Assembly (NCBI GenBank): GCA_947495135.1
Contig: CANLXN010000004.1
Span: 248,001-312,000 of the forward strand
Length of the DNA stretch: 64,000 nucleotides
Source of the DNA: an uncultured Flavobacteriaceae bacterium
GTDB taxonomy: Bacteria > Bacteroidota > Bacteroidia > Flavobacteriales > Flavobacteriaceae
Direction of reading: 5' to 3'
Shown here: positions 44,702 through 53,754 of the stretch, piece after piece
Position numbering within the stretch: the stretch's first letter is position 1
How the letters are laid out: each line of letters starts with the position of its first letter
Notes under the pieces: model-generated
The model's database searches: none
The model's input: only the letters and a program-made list of their open reading frames with translations
What the model was told of the DNA's origin: nothing
Program-made: the position numbers and the translations under genes

Positions 44702-45426
44702 TGAGAACACTAGTTATTGGAGATATCCATAGCGGATTAAAAGGCTTAAAACAAGTGCTTCGGAAAGTGGCACCTTCGAGTACAGATCGTTTCATTTTTC
44801 TAGGCGACTATGTGGATGGTTGGAGTGAAGCGGCCGAGACTGTTTCGTTTTTAATCGATTTTTCGAACAAATATGAATGTGTCTTTATTCGTGGTAACCA
44901 CGATTATCTCGTATATCAATACTTAAAAAAAGGCGACACCAATCCCATGTGGCTAGCACACGGTGGTGAGGCCAGCAAGAAGAGTTACGACAGCCTCCTT
45001 TCCGAAGAAAAGAAAAAACACCTTCAATTTTACAAAGAGCTCACTAATTACTATATCGATACTGAAAATAGATTGTTTGTTCATGCAGGATTTACAAACA
45101 TCAAAGGGCCTCAATACGAGCATTTTGCCAATTTGGTCTTTTGGGATCGTACACTTTGGGAAATGGCCGTTTCTTTAGATACTCATATTTCGGAAGAGGA
45201 CATTCGCTATCCTAAAAGGCTTCGATTATTCAAAGAAATTTTCATTGGTCACACTCCAGTTACGCGAATGAATAGTACAGTTCCCCTTCACTTCGGAAAT
45301 GTTTGGAATATCGATACCGGAGCCGCATTTAAAGGCCCACTTTCTATCATGGACGTAGACACTAAGGAAGTTTGGCAAAGTGAGGCAATTTATCAACTTT
45401 ACCCGTTAGAGAACGGACGAAATTAG
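44701..45426 (+). CDS. Metallophosphoesterase, PPP-type serine/threonine phosphatase
   Basis: A 241-residue phosphoesterase with the five PPP metal-binding motifs: GDIH at 7-10, GDYVDGW near 37-43, RGNHD near 64-68, VHAGF near 125-130 and GHTP near 185-190. Two metals are bound by Asp, His and Asn side chains. ATG 44701 overlaps the zinc-ribbon gene stop by one base (TAATG), so it belongs to that unit. It probably dephosphorylates a protein or a dinucleotide such as Ap4A. It converges on the next lipoprotein gene with a 4-base overlap. Confidence 0.9.
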   Translation: MRTLVIGDIHSGLKGLKQVLRKVAPSSTDRFIFLGDYVDGWSEAAETVSFLIDFSNKYECVFIRGNHDYLVYQYLKKGDTNPMWLAHGGEASKKSYDSLLSEEKKKHLQFYKELTNYYIDTENRLFVHAGFTNIKGPQYEHFANLVFWDRTLWEMAVSLDTHISEEDIRYPKRLRLFKEIFIGHTPVTRMNSTVPLHFGNVWNIDTGAAFKGPLSIMDVDTKEVWQSEAIYQLYPLENGRN

Positions 45427-45797
45427 TTCGGGTTCAACCTAAATTCTCTCACTTCGGTAATTACATGGCAATCATCGTCCGTCTTTCCAACCACAATAGT
45501 ATCCGACGTTAAGTTATCGTACCCTGAAGCAATCACTGTAATAACGTAAGATCCTTCTCTCTCCACCGCTCCAAACCAAGTGTCAAATTGAAAAACGAGG
45601 TCTTCGGTGTAATCTCCGTCGGTTGCCGTTACTTCTATACTATTGAGTATGATGCCATTTGTACTAGCGTCTCTCACTTGAATACTTAGACCTATTATGG
45701 CTTCTTCTGCACAAATTACTTGATTGTCGTTGTTATCGTCATCGCTTTTACATCCTAAGATGAGTAACAACACAATGATGGGGATCATCTTTTTCAT
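45423..45797 (-). CDS. Small lipoprotein of unknown function
   Basis: A 124-residue exported lipoprotein: signal peptide ending ILGC (Cys16), a short Asp/Asn-rich linker, then a beta-rich domain with an immunoglobulin/Big-like or CarboxypepD_reg-like look (SIEVTATDGDYTEDL). Its stop overlaps the phosphatase stop by 4 bases on the other strand. No known motif. Confidence 0.75.
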   Translation of the reverse strand: MKKMIPIIVLLLILGCKSDDDNNDNQVICAEEAIIGLSIQVRDASTNGIILNSIEVTATDGDYTEDLVFQFDTWFGAVEREGSYVITVIASGYDNLTSDTIVVGKTDDDCHVITEVREFRLNPN

Positions 45798-45845
45798 AAG
45801 TTTGTTTTTTAGGTATAACGCTTATTTTCAGTTAAACGTATAAAG

Positions 45846-45880
45846 AAATCCGCTATACCAGACAAAGGCGAAGCGGATTT
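45846..45880. terminator. Hairpin after the helix-hairpin-helix gene
   Basis: Stem AAATCCGCT/AGCGGATTT with a 17-base loop. On the minus strand it is followed by TTTCTTTAT, a modest T-run, so it likely ends the transcript of the gene at 45905-46471. Confidence 0.55.
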
Positions 45881-45904
45881 CAGGAAAATAAATATTAATA
45901 AAAG

Positions 45905-46471
45905 TTAGGCCTTTCCGTAGTCGTGTTCGTCTTGCCATTTTTTAAGAGCCGCCCATTTTCCTTCATACGCCATTTTAGCTTGATCCGGCCACGTGGCTGG
46001 ATTGTGTACTCTGTAGCGCTGTCCTTTGCTGTCCAATATTTCTTGAAGTCTTGAAACTGCGGTCTCAGACAATGATCTCCATGTAGGTATTCCATTTTCG
46101 TGGAAAAGCTCTTGAATCTTTGGGCCAATTCCTTCGACAATAGTAAGATCATCTTCCTTAATTTTTTTACCGAAAGCCGCTTTGGCCGCCGCCGCGTCAA
46201 AAGCAATAATAGAGGTTGCTGCACCAGCAGCGAACGACGAAGCCACTGTACCACCAGAAGATGATCCAGCACCAGAAATTGATCTTGTGCTAGCGGTAGA
46301 CAGCTTTGATCTACATTCGGCCAGCTCAGATTCTAATTGTACGTTTTTATTTCTCCAAAGTTCTATGTCTGCAGAATGGTCATCTCCTTTTGAAAATGCC
46401 TTTCCTAATAAATACCCAAATATTGCACTCAAAAGTCCTACGAGTAATGGAATTAATATACACCAGTTCAT
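45905..46471 (-). CDS. Membrane-anchored helix-hairpin-helix protein
   Basis: A 188-residue protein. An N-terminal membrane helix (1-25) is followed by a coiled-coil-like stretch, a Gly/Ala/Ser linker (65-100), and a C-terminal helix-hairpin-helix fold: DDLTIVEGIGPKIQELFHENGI near 110-132. HHH folds of this kind bind DNA or other proteins; similar ones are found in ribosomal protein-like and membrane-linked proteins. It is the second gene after the OmpA gene with a 30-base gap, and may act with it. Function unknown. Confidence 0.75.
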   Translation of the reverse strand: MNWCILIPLLVGLLSAIFGYLLGKAFSKGDDHSADIELWRNKNVQLESELAECRSKLSTASTRSISGAGSSSGGTVASSFAAGAATSIIAFDAAAAKAAFGKKIKEDDLTIVEGIGPKIQELFHENGIPTWRSLSETAVSRLQEILDSKGQRYRVHNPATWPDQAKMAYEGKWAALKKWQDEHDYGKA

Positions 46472-46501
46472 AATATATAAATGTTTTAGATTAAAATTTG
46501 A

Positions 46502-47440
46502 TTAGTTAACCGTTACTACGGTTCGTCTATTTTGAGCTCTACCCTCCTCGGTCGAGTTGCTCGCAACGGGTTCGTTTGGTCCTTTACCCAAGGCATCTAT
46601 TCTATTACCGTCGATGCCATTTTGAACCAAATAGTCCTTGGCAAACTCGGCTCTCTTTCTGGAAATATTTACATTACCCTGCGCCCCTCCCGTGTTATCG
46701 GTATGTCCAGTTACAATGGCTCTTGCACTTTCTACCTTGTCTAGATAACGTGCTATATCTGCTATTTTTTGCCGTTCTGCCGCAGTTAGACTAATGCTTG
46801 TCTGGGCATTTTCAAAATAAAGCACCAATGGGTTCGCTTTAATCTTTGTTCGTAGTGCCTCCAATTCAGATTGCTCTTTGGCTGCTGTATCTTCTGCAGC
46901 AGTAGAAATCCCGAAAGTAAGTGGCCCTTTATAAATTCCATCTACGGGTCGAAGGTTGTCATTAAGTTCTCCGTTGAGGTTCATTCTAGTAGAAGGAATC
47001 CCTTTGGAAATCAAATAATTTTTAACGGCATTGGCACGCGCCAGTCCTAAGTTTGGAAAGGCAGAAGGATTGTCTTCCTTAGAGGTATAGAGGCCAGTAA
47101 TGTCAACAGATTTATTTTCGTTGCCACTTAAGTAGAGTTGCAACTCGTCAATACCTGCATTTACTTTTCCAGAAATAGGCCTTAGAATGGCAAATCCAGA
47201 GGGATCAAAATTTATATTGTCTTGGGTGCTGTAAGAGCTATCTCCGTCTTTCCAAGAAAAAGAATTGCTTGCTCCATCCATATTATTGGATTGTTCAATA
47301 TCCTTGTCGGGTACTACGACTTCCCGTTGGGTGTCTGTGTCGCCGCAGCAAACTGCATTACAACATATTTTCCAATAGAAGTACGTACCAATAAGGATAG
47401 TGAGCAAAATCAATAACAAATACATTGTTTTTTTACTCAT
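46502..47440 (-). CDS. OmpA family protein
   Basis: A 312-residue protein with an N-terminal membrane helix (about 6-23), a Cys pair cluster right after it (CCNAVCC near 26-32), one partly degenerate OmpA-like domain (90-165) and one canonical peptidoglycan-binding OmpA domain at about 210-310 (GHTDNTGGAQGN...RAEFAKDYL). It would link the inner membrane to the cell wall. It is followed by the HHH gene. Confidence 0.87.
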   Translation of the reverse strand: MSKKTMYLLLILLTILIGTYFYWKICCNAVCCGDTDTQREVVVPDKDIEQSNNMDGASNSFSWKDGDSSYSTQDNINFDPSGFAILRPISGKVNAGIDELQLYLSGNENKSVDITGLYTSKEDNPSAFPNLGLARANAVKNYLISKGIPSTRMNLNGELNDNLRPVDGIYKGPLTFGISTAAEDTAAKEQSELEALRTKIKANPLVLYFENAQTSISLTAAERQKIADIARYLDKVESARAIVTGHTDNTGGAQGNVNISRKRAEFAKDYLVQNGIDGNRIDALGKGPNEPVASNSTEEGRAQNRRTVVTVN

Positions 47441-47756
47441 TTGATACTTGGTTAAATGGTTACTGTATCCCTAAGTTAATGAATAAAAGAGTTGATTTTG
47501 AAGGTATTATGCTCAAATAAGCATTTTTTCGTCTTAGACCATGAAAAAATCGGTCAACTACGCTATTTACAGTGTTTTACAAGGGAGGCAATAACTGTAA
47601 TCTTCAACACAATTAAAACATAATGTCCTTAAGCAAAGTTAGTTGTAAGGTTTTACATTACTATTTCTGTGGGTATCACTTAGTTTTGAGGTGTGCGGAT
47701 TTTGTAACTTCAAAGGACTATTCACTTATCTTTTGTTTAATTCTAACTTTTATTTT
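47441..47756. other. Intergenic region between the OmpA gene and the beta-helix gene
   Basis: A 316-base divergent spacer. No gene, tRNA or strong hairpin is evident. A possible promoter for the plus-strand gene is TTTG at 47701 with a TATCTTTTG-like box near 47727; the box is one base longer than the usual TAnnTTTG form. Confidence 0.4.
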
Positions 47757-50126
47757 ATGAAGAAATGTATTTTTTTACTGTTATTAGTTTTGTCTTTTAA
47801 TTGCTTTTCGCAAGAGCGTGGCGCAAATCCACCAACTTCTTTAACTGTTTATCCAGACCCTCCTCCTTTAGAAACTGCTGAGAACTCACTTTTTACGGCT
47901 GAAGTTAAGCTAGACGGCGCACTCAACTATGAGGACACGCTATTTAGCTATAAAACCTATGTTCGTCGCTATGAACTAGAAATGCCAACAATTCAAGAAG
48001 ATTTCTTTGCATCTTCATTTGTTCAATTTGATTTTTCTGGTACTGTAAATATGAAAATAACCTATAACGGAACACTACCCCTAACCTCTGCAGTAATTAA
48101 ACCACTTTCAAAAAACATTACCCCTACTATTTCTGGGAATACTATTACGTTTAGCATCAACAATACAGACCCTTCAAAATCTCCATATAACAATCTTTCT
48201 TTAGAGGTTAACGGTAATCGTTACGAAAACCTCAACATATTTGCTTCTCCTCCAGTGGTGCCTCCGAGCCCCGGGGAAATATATACCAATGCAACAGACA
48301 TAAATAATCAACTCTCAACTCGAACCGGAAGGTGCGGTACATTGCCTACTGCTAAAAAAGAAAAATTCTATATGGCAGGAGACAATGAAAAAATATACAT
48401 AAAAGGAGGAGAAGTAGTAAATGGCAGTATCGTAGTTGACAATAAGTCTGGAGTAAAAATATGGGGAAGAGGCGTTATTAATATTCTCAACGCCTCTCCA
48501 ACAGAGAAAAATTATGGCCCAGAGGATACACAAATTCCTGATAATTACTGTTATTTAAAAGGGGTTGAAATAAGAAATGGATCAGAACATATAGACGTCG
48601 AAGGAATTATTATCAACGATTCTGAACACTATAACGTCATGATTTCTACAAGTGATAGTGTAACGGTTAAAAACGTAAAAATGTTCTCTCGAGTACGTTG
48701 GGGGGATGGTATTAACATTACTGCCAGCAATGGCGTTACCATGGAAGGTAATTATATAAGATCTTCTGATGATGCCATTGCCGTTCTGGCTACTAGAAAA
48801 ACAAATTTACCATTTGAATTAGGAGGGTCATCTGGAATAACCGCAACAGATTGTGTCCTTTATCCTGGCTTCTCCCGTCCCATAGAAATTGGTTTTTTTG
48901 GAAGCAATGATATTAACACAAGAGACGTCATTGAAAATCTCCATTTTGAGGATATCGATATCCTTGACGTAAAAAGCACAAACGGTGCCCTCTCCATCAA
49001 TTGTGAAGAAAACAACAAGTGCAAAGACATCACTTTTAAGGACATAAGAATTGAACACTTTAGAGAAGGTCGACTGTTTATGTTTAAAGTGGAACCAAAT
49101 GACGATCCTAACGGGAATGATCCAGATGGATACCGAGTAGAAAATATCACTGTAGACAATATAGCTTCCGCTAGAGGCGACACCGAATACTTTTCTCTAG
49201 CAAAGGGAATTGATTGCGAGAAATACGTCAATGGTGTCCATTTCAACAACATCTTTGTTAACAATACCCTTCTAACAAATTTTACTGATTATCAAGTACC
49301 TAACGGCGCTGGTTTCCAGATTACTGACAATGCAAAGGACATTACATTAAATTCTCTTCCTGTTTACGTAGACGATCTTAACAATGGTAGTGGCCCAAAA
49401 ACATATCGTATTAAAAACGTAGACGATGGTAAATCGCTGCACACCTCCTCTCAAACTGATGCCGCCTCCGGAGGAAATTATACTATTACCGCGAATTGGA
49501 ATAATTGGAATACCCAAAAATGGGAAATTGAATATTTTCAAAGTGGAGAATATTACACCATCAAAAACCCAACCACAAACAAATATTTAACCGCCTCGGT
49601 GGTTGAATACGCCAACAATTGTCTAGGGCAATATACGTTCTCACAGACGCTGGATAACTCGGCGAGACAACATTGGAAGATATTAGATGCTGGTAACGGA
49701 AAGTATCGATTTAAAAATGTCGAAACGGAAGGGTCTCTTCAGAAATCGGTTGAAGTTTATAGCTCACTTGGTAACTACTGTATTTCTATTCCTTGGTTAG
49801 ACGAAAATGTTAAGAAGTGGGAATTAATCGAAATTACTCCGTCTCCTGTTGGGTTTGCTGTCGATCAGGATAGTACGAATTATTTGGACGAGATTTTTCC
49901 CTATCCCAACACATCAAATAATCAATTCCAATTAGATTTTTCTAATTATGGTGATTCCACTTTTGATATCGTAATTTATGATCACTACGGAAATGTAATT
50001 CTAAGCGAAACTGCCCAAAACGAATTAAAAACTATGGACACCTCTTTACTTATAGAAGGGCTCTATATTTTGCACATCTCAGACGGACAACAGACCATCC
50101 GAAAACACCTTGTTATAAATCACTAA
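47757..50126 (+). CDS. T9SS-secreted beta-helix glycoside hydrolase-like protein with ricin-type lectin domain
   Basis: A 789-residue exported protein. ATG 47757 opens a signal peptide (ends CFSQ). Residues about 22-165 are a beta-sandwich, 165-540 a right-handed beta-helix of the GH28/GH49 kind with WGRGVIN, RWGDGIN and SSDDAIAV, the paired-Asp motif of the clan; the GHG and RIK motifs of GH28 are not seen. About 555-690 is a ricin-like beta-trefoil (YRIKNVDDGKSL, QKWEI, QHWKI, KKWEL) for carbohydrate binding. The C-terminal 75 residues are a T9SS sorting domain. It likely degrades an extracellular polysaccharide; substrate unknown. Confidence 0.85.
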   Translation: MKKCIFLLLLVLSFNCFSQERGANPPTSLTVYPDPPPLETAENSLFTAEVKLDGALNYEDTLFSYKTYVRRYELEMPTIQEDFFASSFVQFDFSGTVNMKITYNGTLPLTSAVIKPLSKNITPTISGNTITFSINNTDPSKSPYNNLSLEVNGNRYENLNIFASPPVVPPSPGEIYTNATDINNQLSTRTGRCGTLPTAKKEKFYMAGDNEKIYIKGGEVVNGSIVVDNKSGVKIWGRGVINILNASPTEKNYGPEDTQIPDNYCYLKGVEIRNGSEHIDVEGIIINDSEHYNVMISTSDSVTVKNVKMFSRVRWGDGINITASNGVTMEGNYIRSSDDAIAVLATRKTNLPFELGGSSGITATDCVLYPGFSRPIEIGFFGSNDINTRDVIENLHFEDIDILDVKSTNGALSINCEENNKCKDITFKDIRIEHFREGRLFMFKVEPNDDPNGNDPDGYRVENITVDNIASARGDTEYFSLAKGIDCEKYVNGVHFNNIFVNNTLLTNFTDYQVPNGAGFQITDNAKDITLNSLPVYVDDLNNGSGPKTYRIKNVDDGKSLHTSSQTDAASGGNYTITANWNNWNTQKWEIEYFQSGEYYTIKNPTTNKYLTASVVEYANNCLGQYTFSQTLDNSARQHWKILDAGNGKYRFKNVETEGSLQKSVEVYSSLGNYCISIPWLDENVKKWELIEITPSPVGFAVDQDSTNYLDEIFPYPNTSNNQFQLDFSNYGDSTFDIVIYDHYGNVILSETAQNELKTMDTSLLIEGLYILHISDGQQTIRKHLVINH

Positions 50127-50133
50127 AAGAAAA

Positions 50134-50165
50134 AAATCCCGATTCAAATGAATCGGGATTTTTAT
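50134..50165. terminator. Strong bidirectional terminator
   Basis: Perfect 12-base stem AAATCCCGATTC/GAATCGGGATTT with an AAAT loop, T-run on the plus strand and a long T-run on the minus strand. Serves both the beta-helix gene and the convergent DUF2807 gene. Confidence 0.92.
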
Positions 50166-50229
50166 TTAATAGCTAATTGGACTCCTAGGTGATTTTATAA
50201 ACAATACATTGACAGTCTTTAATTGAAGG

Positions 50230-51057
50230 TTAATCCTTTTTGATCAGTTTTGTAGTGTCTGAAAGACCTTTAATTTTAATTTTTGGATTGCCGTATAAGT
50301 AAATTCTACTTTTGTCTTTGGCGTAGAGCTCCAAGTTTCTAGAAGTGGTTAACTCTATTTCTGAGCTCCTTTCTATATACAAGTTAGCATTGGTCGCCTT
50401 GAGGTTTTTTGCACGCAATCTGGTCGCGTCTTTTAATTCGTACTCGGCATCGGCGGCATCTCCCTTTAACTTTAACTCGGCGTCCTTCTCTAGATTGACC
50501 GTTAGGTTATTTGTTGAAATTTCAGCCTCTAAATCGGTTCTATTGTACATTTTGATGGTGGTTTCATCAGATTTCAGTTCCAATTCTCCCCCTGCGTTTT
50601 GATGTAATTCTACTTCCACAACAGTAGCCTCCACATCCAAATCGAATCTGCTAGAATTGTATGCAACTAAGGATAGTTGATTAGAAGTTAGTTGCCCTTT
50701 TGAGTCCAGAGAGGCATCGTTACGCAGTACAATACGTTCCAATCCATCGGTAGTGAGTTCCAGCTTTATTTTCTTGCTAGAGGTAATTTTATGAGTCGTG
50801 TATATTTTCAAAACACTATCTGTGACTGTTAACTTAATTACTTCAAATAAATTATCATCTGCCTCTAACTTGTATGAGTTCAAACTAGAAACACGAAGGT
50901 CAACTTCCAGCCCATCGTCAATTTCGACCGTATTAAACGACGCTGGAAATTCCTTAGAAATTTCTACTACATTTCGACTGCCTTTGATCTTTTCTTTCTT
51001 TTGAGCAATGCTAACTACGCTTACCAAACAACAAATTAATAGTATTAGTTTTTTCAT
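50230..51057 (-). CDS. DUF2807 (GIN domain) protein
   Basis: A 275-residue exported protein with a signal peptide (ends SIAQ) and a beta-helical head-like domain of the DUF2807/GIN type (repeating DL-EV and LNLEL strands, residues about 25-260). Found at the bacterial surface or periplasm of Bacteroidota. No enzyme motif. It lies downstream of the ALDH gene on the same strand but behind that gene's terminator. Confidence 0.82.
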   Translation of the reverse strand: MKKLILLICCLVSVVSIAQKKEKIKGSRNVVEISKEFPASFNTVEIDDGLEVDLRVSSLNSYKLEADDNLFEVIKLTVTDSVLKIYTTHKITSSKKIKLELTTDGLERIVLRNDASLDSKGQLTSNQLSLVAYNSSRFDLDVEATVVEVELHQNAGGELELKSDETTIKMYNRTDLEAEISTNNLTVNLEKDAELKLKGDAADAEYELKDATRLRAKNLKATNANLYIERSSEIELTTSRNLELYAKDKSRIYLYGNPKIKIKGLSDTTKLIKKD

Positions 51058-51136
51058 TCAGATTTGTATTTTTTGCAGAAAATTATGTTTCCTACCGTTT
51101 CTATTACTAAAATACCACATATTATACCAAAAAAAA

Positions 51137-51162
51137 GTCCGCTTAATCTAAGCGGACCGTTT
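51137..51162. terminator. Terminator after the aldehyde dehydrogenase gene
   Basis: Nine-base stem GTCCGCTTA/TAAGCGGAC with a 3-base loop; the minus strand continues with a run of eight Ts. The plus strand also has CGTTTTT. Confidence 0.85.
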
Positions 51163-51202
51163 TTCGATATAAACCTCTATAAGTTAGAGGAAAGGACCTT
51201 TT

Positions 51203-52756
51203 TTAGAGGTCAAATTTGATTCCTTGCGCTAATGGCAATTCTGTAGTATAGTTAATAGTATTGGTTTGTCTTCTCATGTAAATTTTCCATGCATCACTTC
51301 CAGACTCGCGCCCTCCACCAGTATCTTTCTCACCACCAAAGGCTCCACCAATCTCAGCTCCTGAAGTTCCAATATTTACATTTGCAATTCCGCAATCACT
51401 TCCGGCAACAGATAAGAAACGTTCCGCTTCACGCAGGTTGTTGGTCATAATTGCACTAGACAATCCTTGAGCAACACCATTCTGCAACTCTAAGGCATCC
51501 ATCACATCGCCTGAATATTTCAGAAGATATAAAACTGGAGCAAATGTTTCATGCTGAACAATTTTAAAACTATTATCGGCTTCGGCAATCGCTGGTTTCA
51601 CGTAACATCCGCTTTCGTAACCTTCACCTTCTAATACTCCACCTTCTACAACAATGGTTCCACCTTCTGCAACAACTTGTTCCAGCGCCTTATTATAATT
51701 GGCTACTGCATCTTTATCGATCACAGGTCCAACATGGTTATTTTCGTCCAATGGGTTTCCAATACGCAATTGGCCGTATGCGGCAACCACTGCATCTTTT
51801 ACCTTGTCGTATATGCTTTCATGAATAATCAAACGACGGGTTGAAGTACAACGCTGTCCGGCAGTTCCAACTGCACCAAATACTGCTCCAATAACCGTCA
51901 TTTTAATATCTGCGTCTGGCGTAACAATAATTGCATTGTTTCCACCTAGCTCTAATAATGACTTCCCTAAACGTTCTGCTACAGTACTTGCAACAATCTT
52001 ACCCATACGAGTAGAACCAGTTGCAGAAACTAGAGGCACGCGTTTATCGGTTGTCATATACTCTCCAACTTTATAATCCCCGTTAATTAAACAAGAGATT
52101 CCTTCTGGAAGGTTATTGTCTTTGAATACTTTGGCAGCGATATTCTGACAAGCAATTCCGCACATAGGTGTCTTTTCAGAAGGCTTCCAAACGCATACAT
52201 CTCCGCAGATCCAGGCCAAGGCTGTGTTCCAAGCCCAAACTGCTACTGGGAAGTTGAAAGCTGAAATAATTCCAACCACTCCAAGCGGGTGATATTGTTC
52301 GTACATACGGTGTCCAGGACGTTCCGAATGCATTGTAAGACCATGCAATTGTCTAGAAAGACCCACTGCAAAATCGCAGATGTCGATCATTTCTTGTACT
52401 TCCCCAAGTCCTTCTTGGTAACTTTTTCCCATTTCGTAGGAAACTAATTTACCCAACGGCTCTTTTAATTTTCTCAGTTCTTCACCAAATTGACGAACAA
52501 CTTCTCCACGCAATGGAGCAGGCATTACTCTCCACTCTTTAAAAGAGCTAGTGGCAGCAGTCATTACTTGTTCATATTCCTCTTTGGTAGTAGTAGTTAC
52601 TTTTCCAATTAATTTTCCGTCTACCGGCGAATAGGAAGCGATTTCTTCTCCACCAGGAAACCATTTGTTTCCAGTTGAAGTACCGTGGTTTACGGCTTCA
52701 ATTCCAAGTTGTTTAAGTGCATCTTCAATTCCGAAGGAAGTGGCTACAGTTGACAT
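51203..52756 (-). CDS. Aldehyde dehydrogenase, ALDH7/L-aminoadipate-semialdehyde type
   Basis: A 517-residue NAD(P)-dependent enzyme. The catalytic Cys is in AGQRCTSTRRL near 300, the general-base Glu in LELGGNN near 265, and NFPVAVWAWN near 167 is typical of the ALDH7A1/Pcd group. ATG 52756 gives the family start (MSTVATSFGIEDALKQLG); an in-frame ATG 66 codons upstream would add an unrelated basic tail. It probably oxidises alpha-aminoadipate semialdehyde or a related aldehyde in lysine degradation. Confidence 0.9.
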   Translation of the reverse strand: MSTVATSFGIEDALKQLGIEAVNHGTSTGNKWFPGGEEIASYSPVDGKLIGKVTTTTKEEYEQVMTAATSSFKEWRVMPAPLRGEVVRQFGEELRKLKEPLGKLVSYEMGKSYQEGLGEVQEMIDICDFAVGLSRQLHGLTMHSERPGHRMYEQYHPLGVVGIISAFNFPVAVWAWNTALAWICGDVCVWKPSEKTPMCGIACQNIAAKVFKDNNLPEGISCLINGDYKVGEYMTTDKRVPLVSATGSTRMGKIVASTVAERLGKSLLELGGNNAIIVTPDADIKMTVIGAVFGAVGTAGQRCTSTRRLIIHESIYDKVKDAVVAAYGQLRIGNPLDENNHVGPVIDKDAVANYNKALEQVVAEGGTIVVEGGVLEGEGYESGCYVKPAIAEADNSFKIVQHETFAPVLYLLKYSGDVMDALELQNGVAQGLSSAIMTNNLREAERFLSVAGSDCGIANVNIGTSGAEIGGAFGGEKDTGGGRESGSDAWKIYMRRQTNTINYTTELPLAQGIKFDL

Positions 52757-53049
52757 AATTATATAGATTTTTCGTGTTCTTAAATAGTGCTGCGAAGGTA
52801 CATAATTAGGGGAAGAATTTGAAATGTATTTAGAAGAGTTTGAGAAGGCATCAAATGTTGTATTTAGGATTAAAAATTGCACCGTGTCTGTGTGAAGAAA
52901 GAGCTTAAAATTGTAGAGAATCTTTCGGTCACTTTTTTTTCTACACCCAGGCAACCTTTTTATATAAATCTTCGTCTATAGAAATGGAGGCTCTCCATTC
53001 ATTAATCAATCAACATTCACTGAAGCTTCTGTGGATACAAAACGAACTT

Positions 53050-53706
53050 ATGAATTCAATAAAACAATTTGGGGAAAATGTAGACGGCTACGATATTCCT
53101 GTACTCAACGAACGTGAAATAAGAGCCGCGGCCGGAATCCTTTTCTTGTTCATGTTGGTGGCAATTCTCACTGTAGTATTTACCAATGACTTTACTTTAC
53201 TGAAATATGCCGTTACTATTTTTCTAACCGATATTAGTATTCGTGTGTTTATCAATCCGAAATTCTCTCCATTTCTAATCATAGGGAGATTAATGGTGAG
53301 AAATCAGGTGCCCGAATACGTTGGCGCACCACAAAAGAAGTTTGCTTGGATGATAGGGTTTGTGCTTTCGGCGCTCATTTTTGTTTTGTCGAATGTTGTT
53401 AACTCTTATGGGCCAATTACCGCTTTGGTATGCCTTATTTGTTTGGTCTTTCTATTTTGGGAAACGGCATTTGGAGTTTGTTTGGGCTGTAAGTTCTACG
53501 GAAAGTTTCACAAAGACAAAGTGCAATATTGTCCCGGAGAAGTGTGCGAAGTAAAGGATAGACAGGCTATTCAGAAAACTTCAAAAAAGCAACTTTTAAT
53601 AGTTTTGGGCTTTGTGGTGTACATTGTTCTAATAGTACTCTTGTTTAATGACACTTTAAGTGAAAGTCCAGAATCCCTTTGGGATATTATTACCGGTAAG
53701 GTTTGA
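53050..53706 (+). CDS. DUF4395 membrane protein
   Basis: A 218-residue inner-membrane protein with four hydrophobic segments. DVDGYDIPVLNEREIRAAAG opens it, and a late FGVCLGCKFYG segment brings two cysteines near the membrane face (DUF4395). ATG 53050 gives the usual start (MNSIKQFGENVDG); an upstream ATG at 52984 is less likely. Function unknown; some relatives sit next to thioredoxins, so a thiol role is possible but not supported here. Confidence 0.85.
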   Translation: MNSIKQFGENVDGYDIPVLNEREIRAAAGILFLFMLVAILTVVFTNDFTLLKYAVTIFLTDISIRVFINPKFSPFLIIGRLMVRNQVPEYVGAPQKKFAWMIGFVLSALIFVLSNVVNSYGPITALVCLICLVFLFWETAFGVCLGCKFYGKFHKDKVQYCPGEVCEVKDRQAIQKTSKKQLLIVLGFVVYIVLIVLLFNDTLSESPESLWDIITGKV

Positions 53707-53754
53707 TAAGGTAATTTACAGTTGCGCGTATCTTGGAATAGGAGTTAGAAAATG

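Noticed and set aside
45895-46272. 125-codon minus frame overlapping the helix-hairpin-helix gene
   Set aside because: Leu/Arg/Lys-rich shadow; the other frame has a membrane helix and a clean HHH motif.
52757-52954. 66-codon N-terminal extension of the aldehyde dehydrogenase
   Set aside because: The added residues are unlike the family, and ATG 52756 gives the normal N-terminus.
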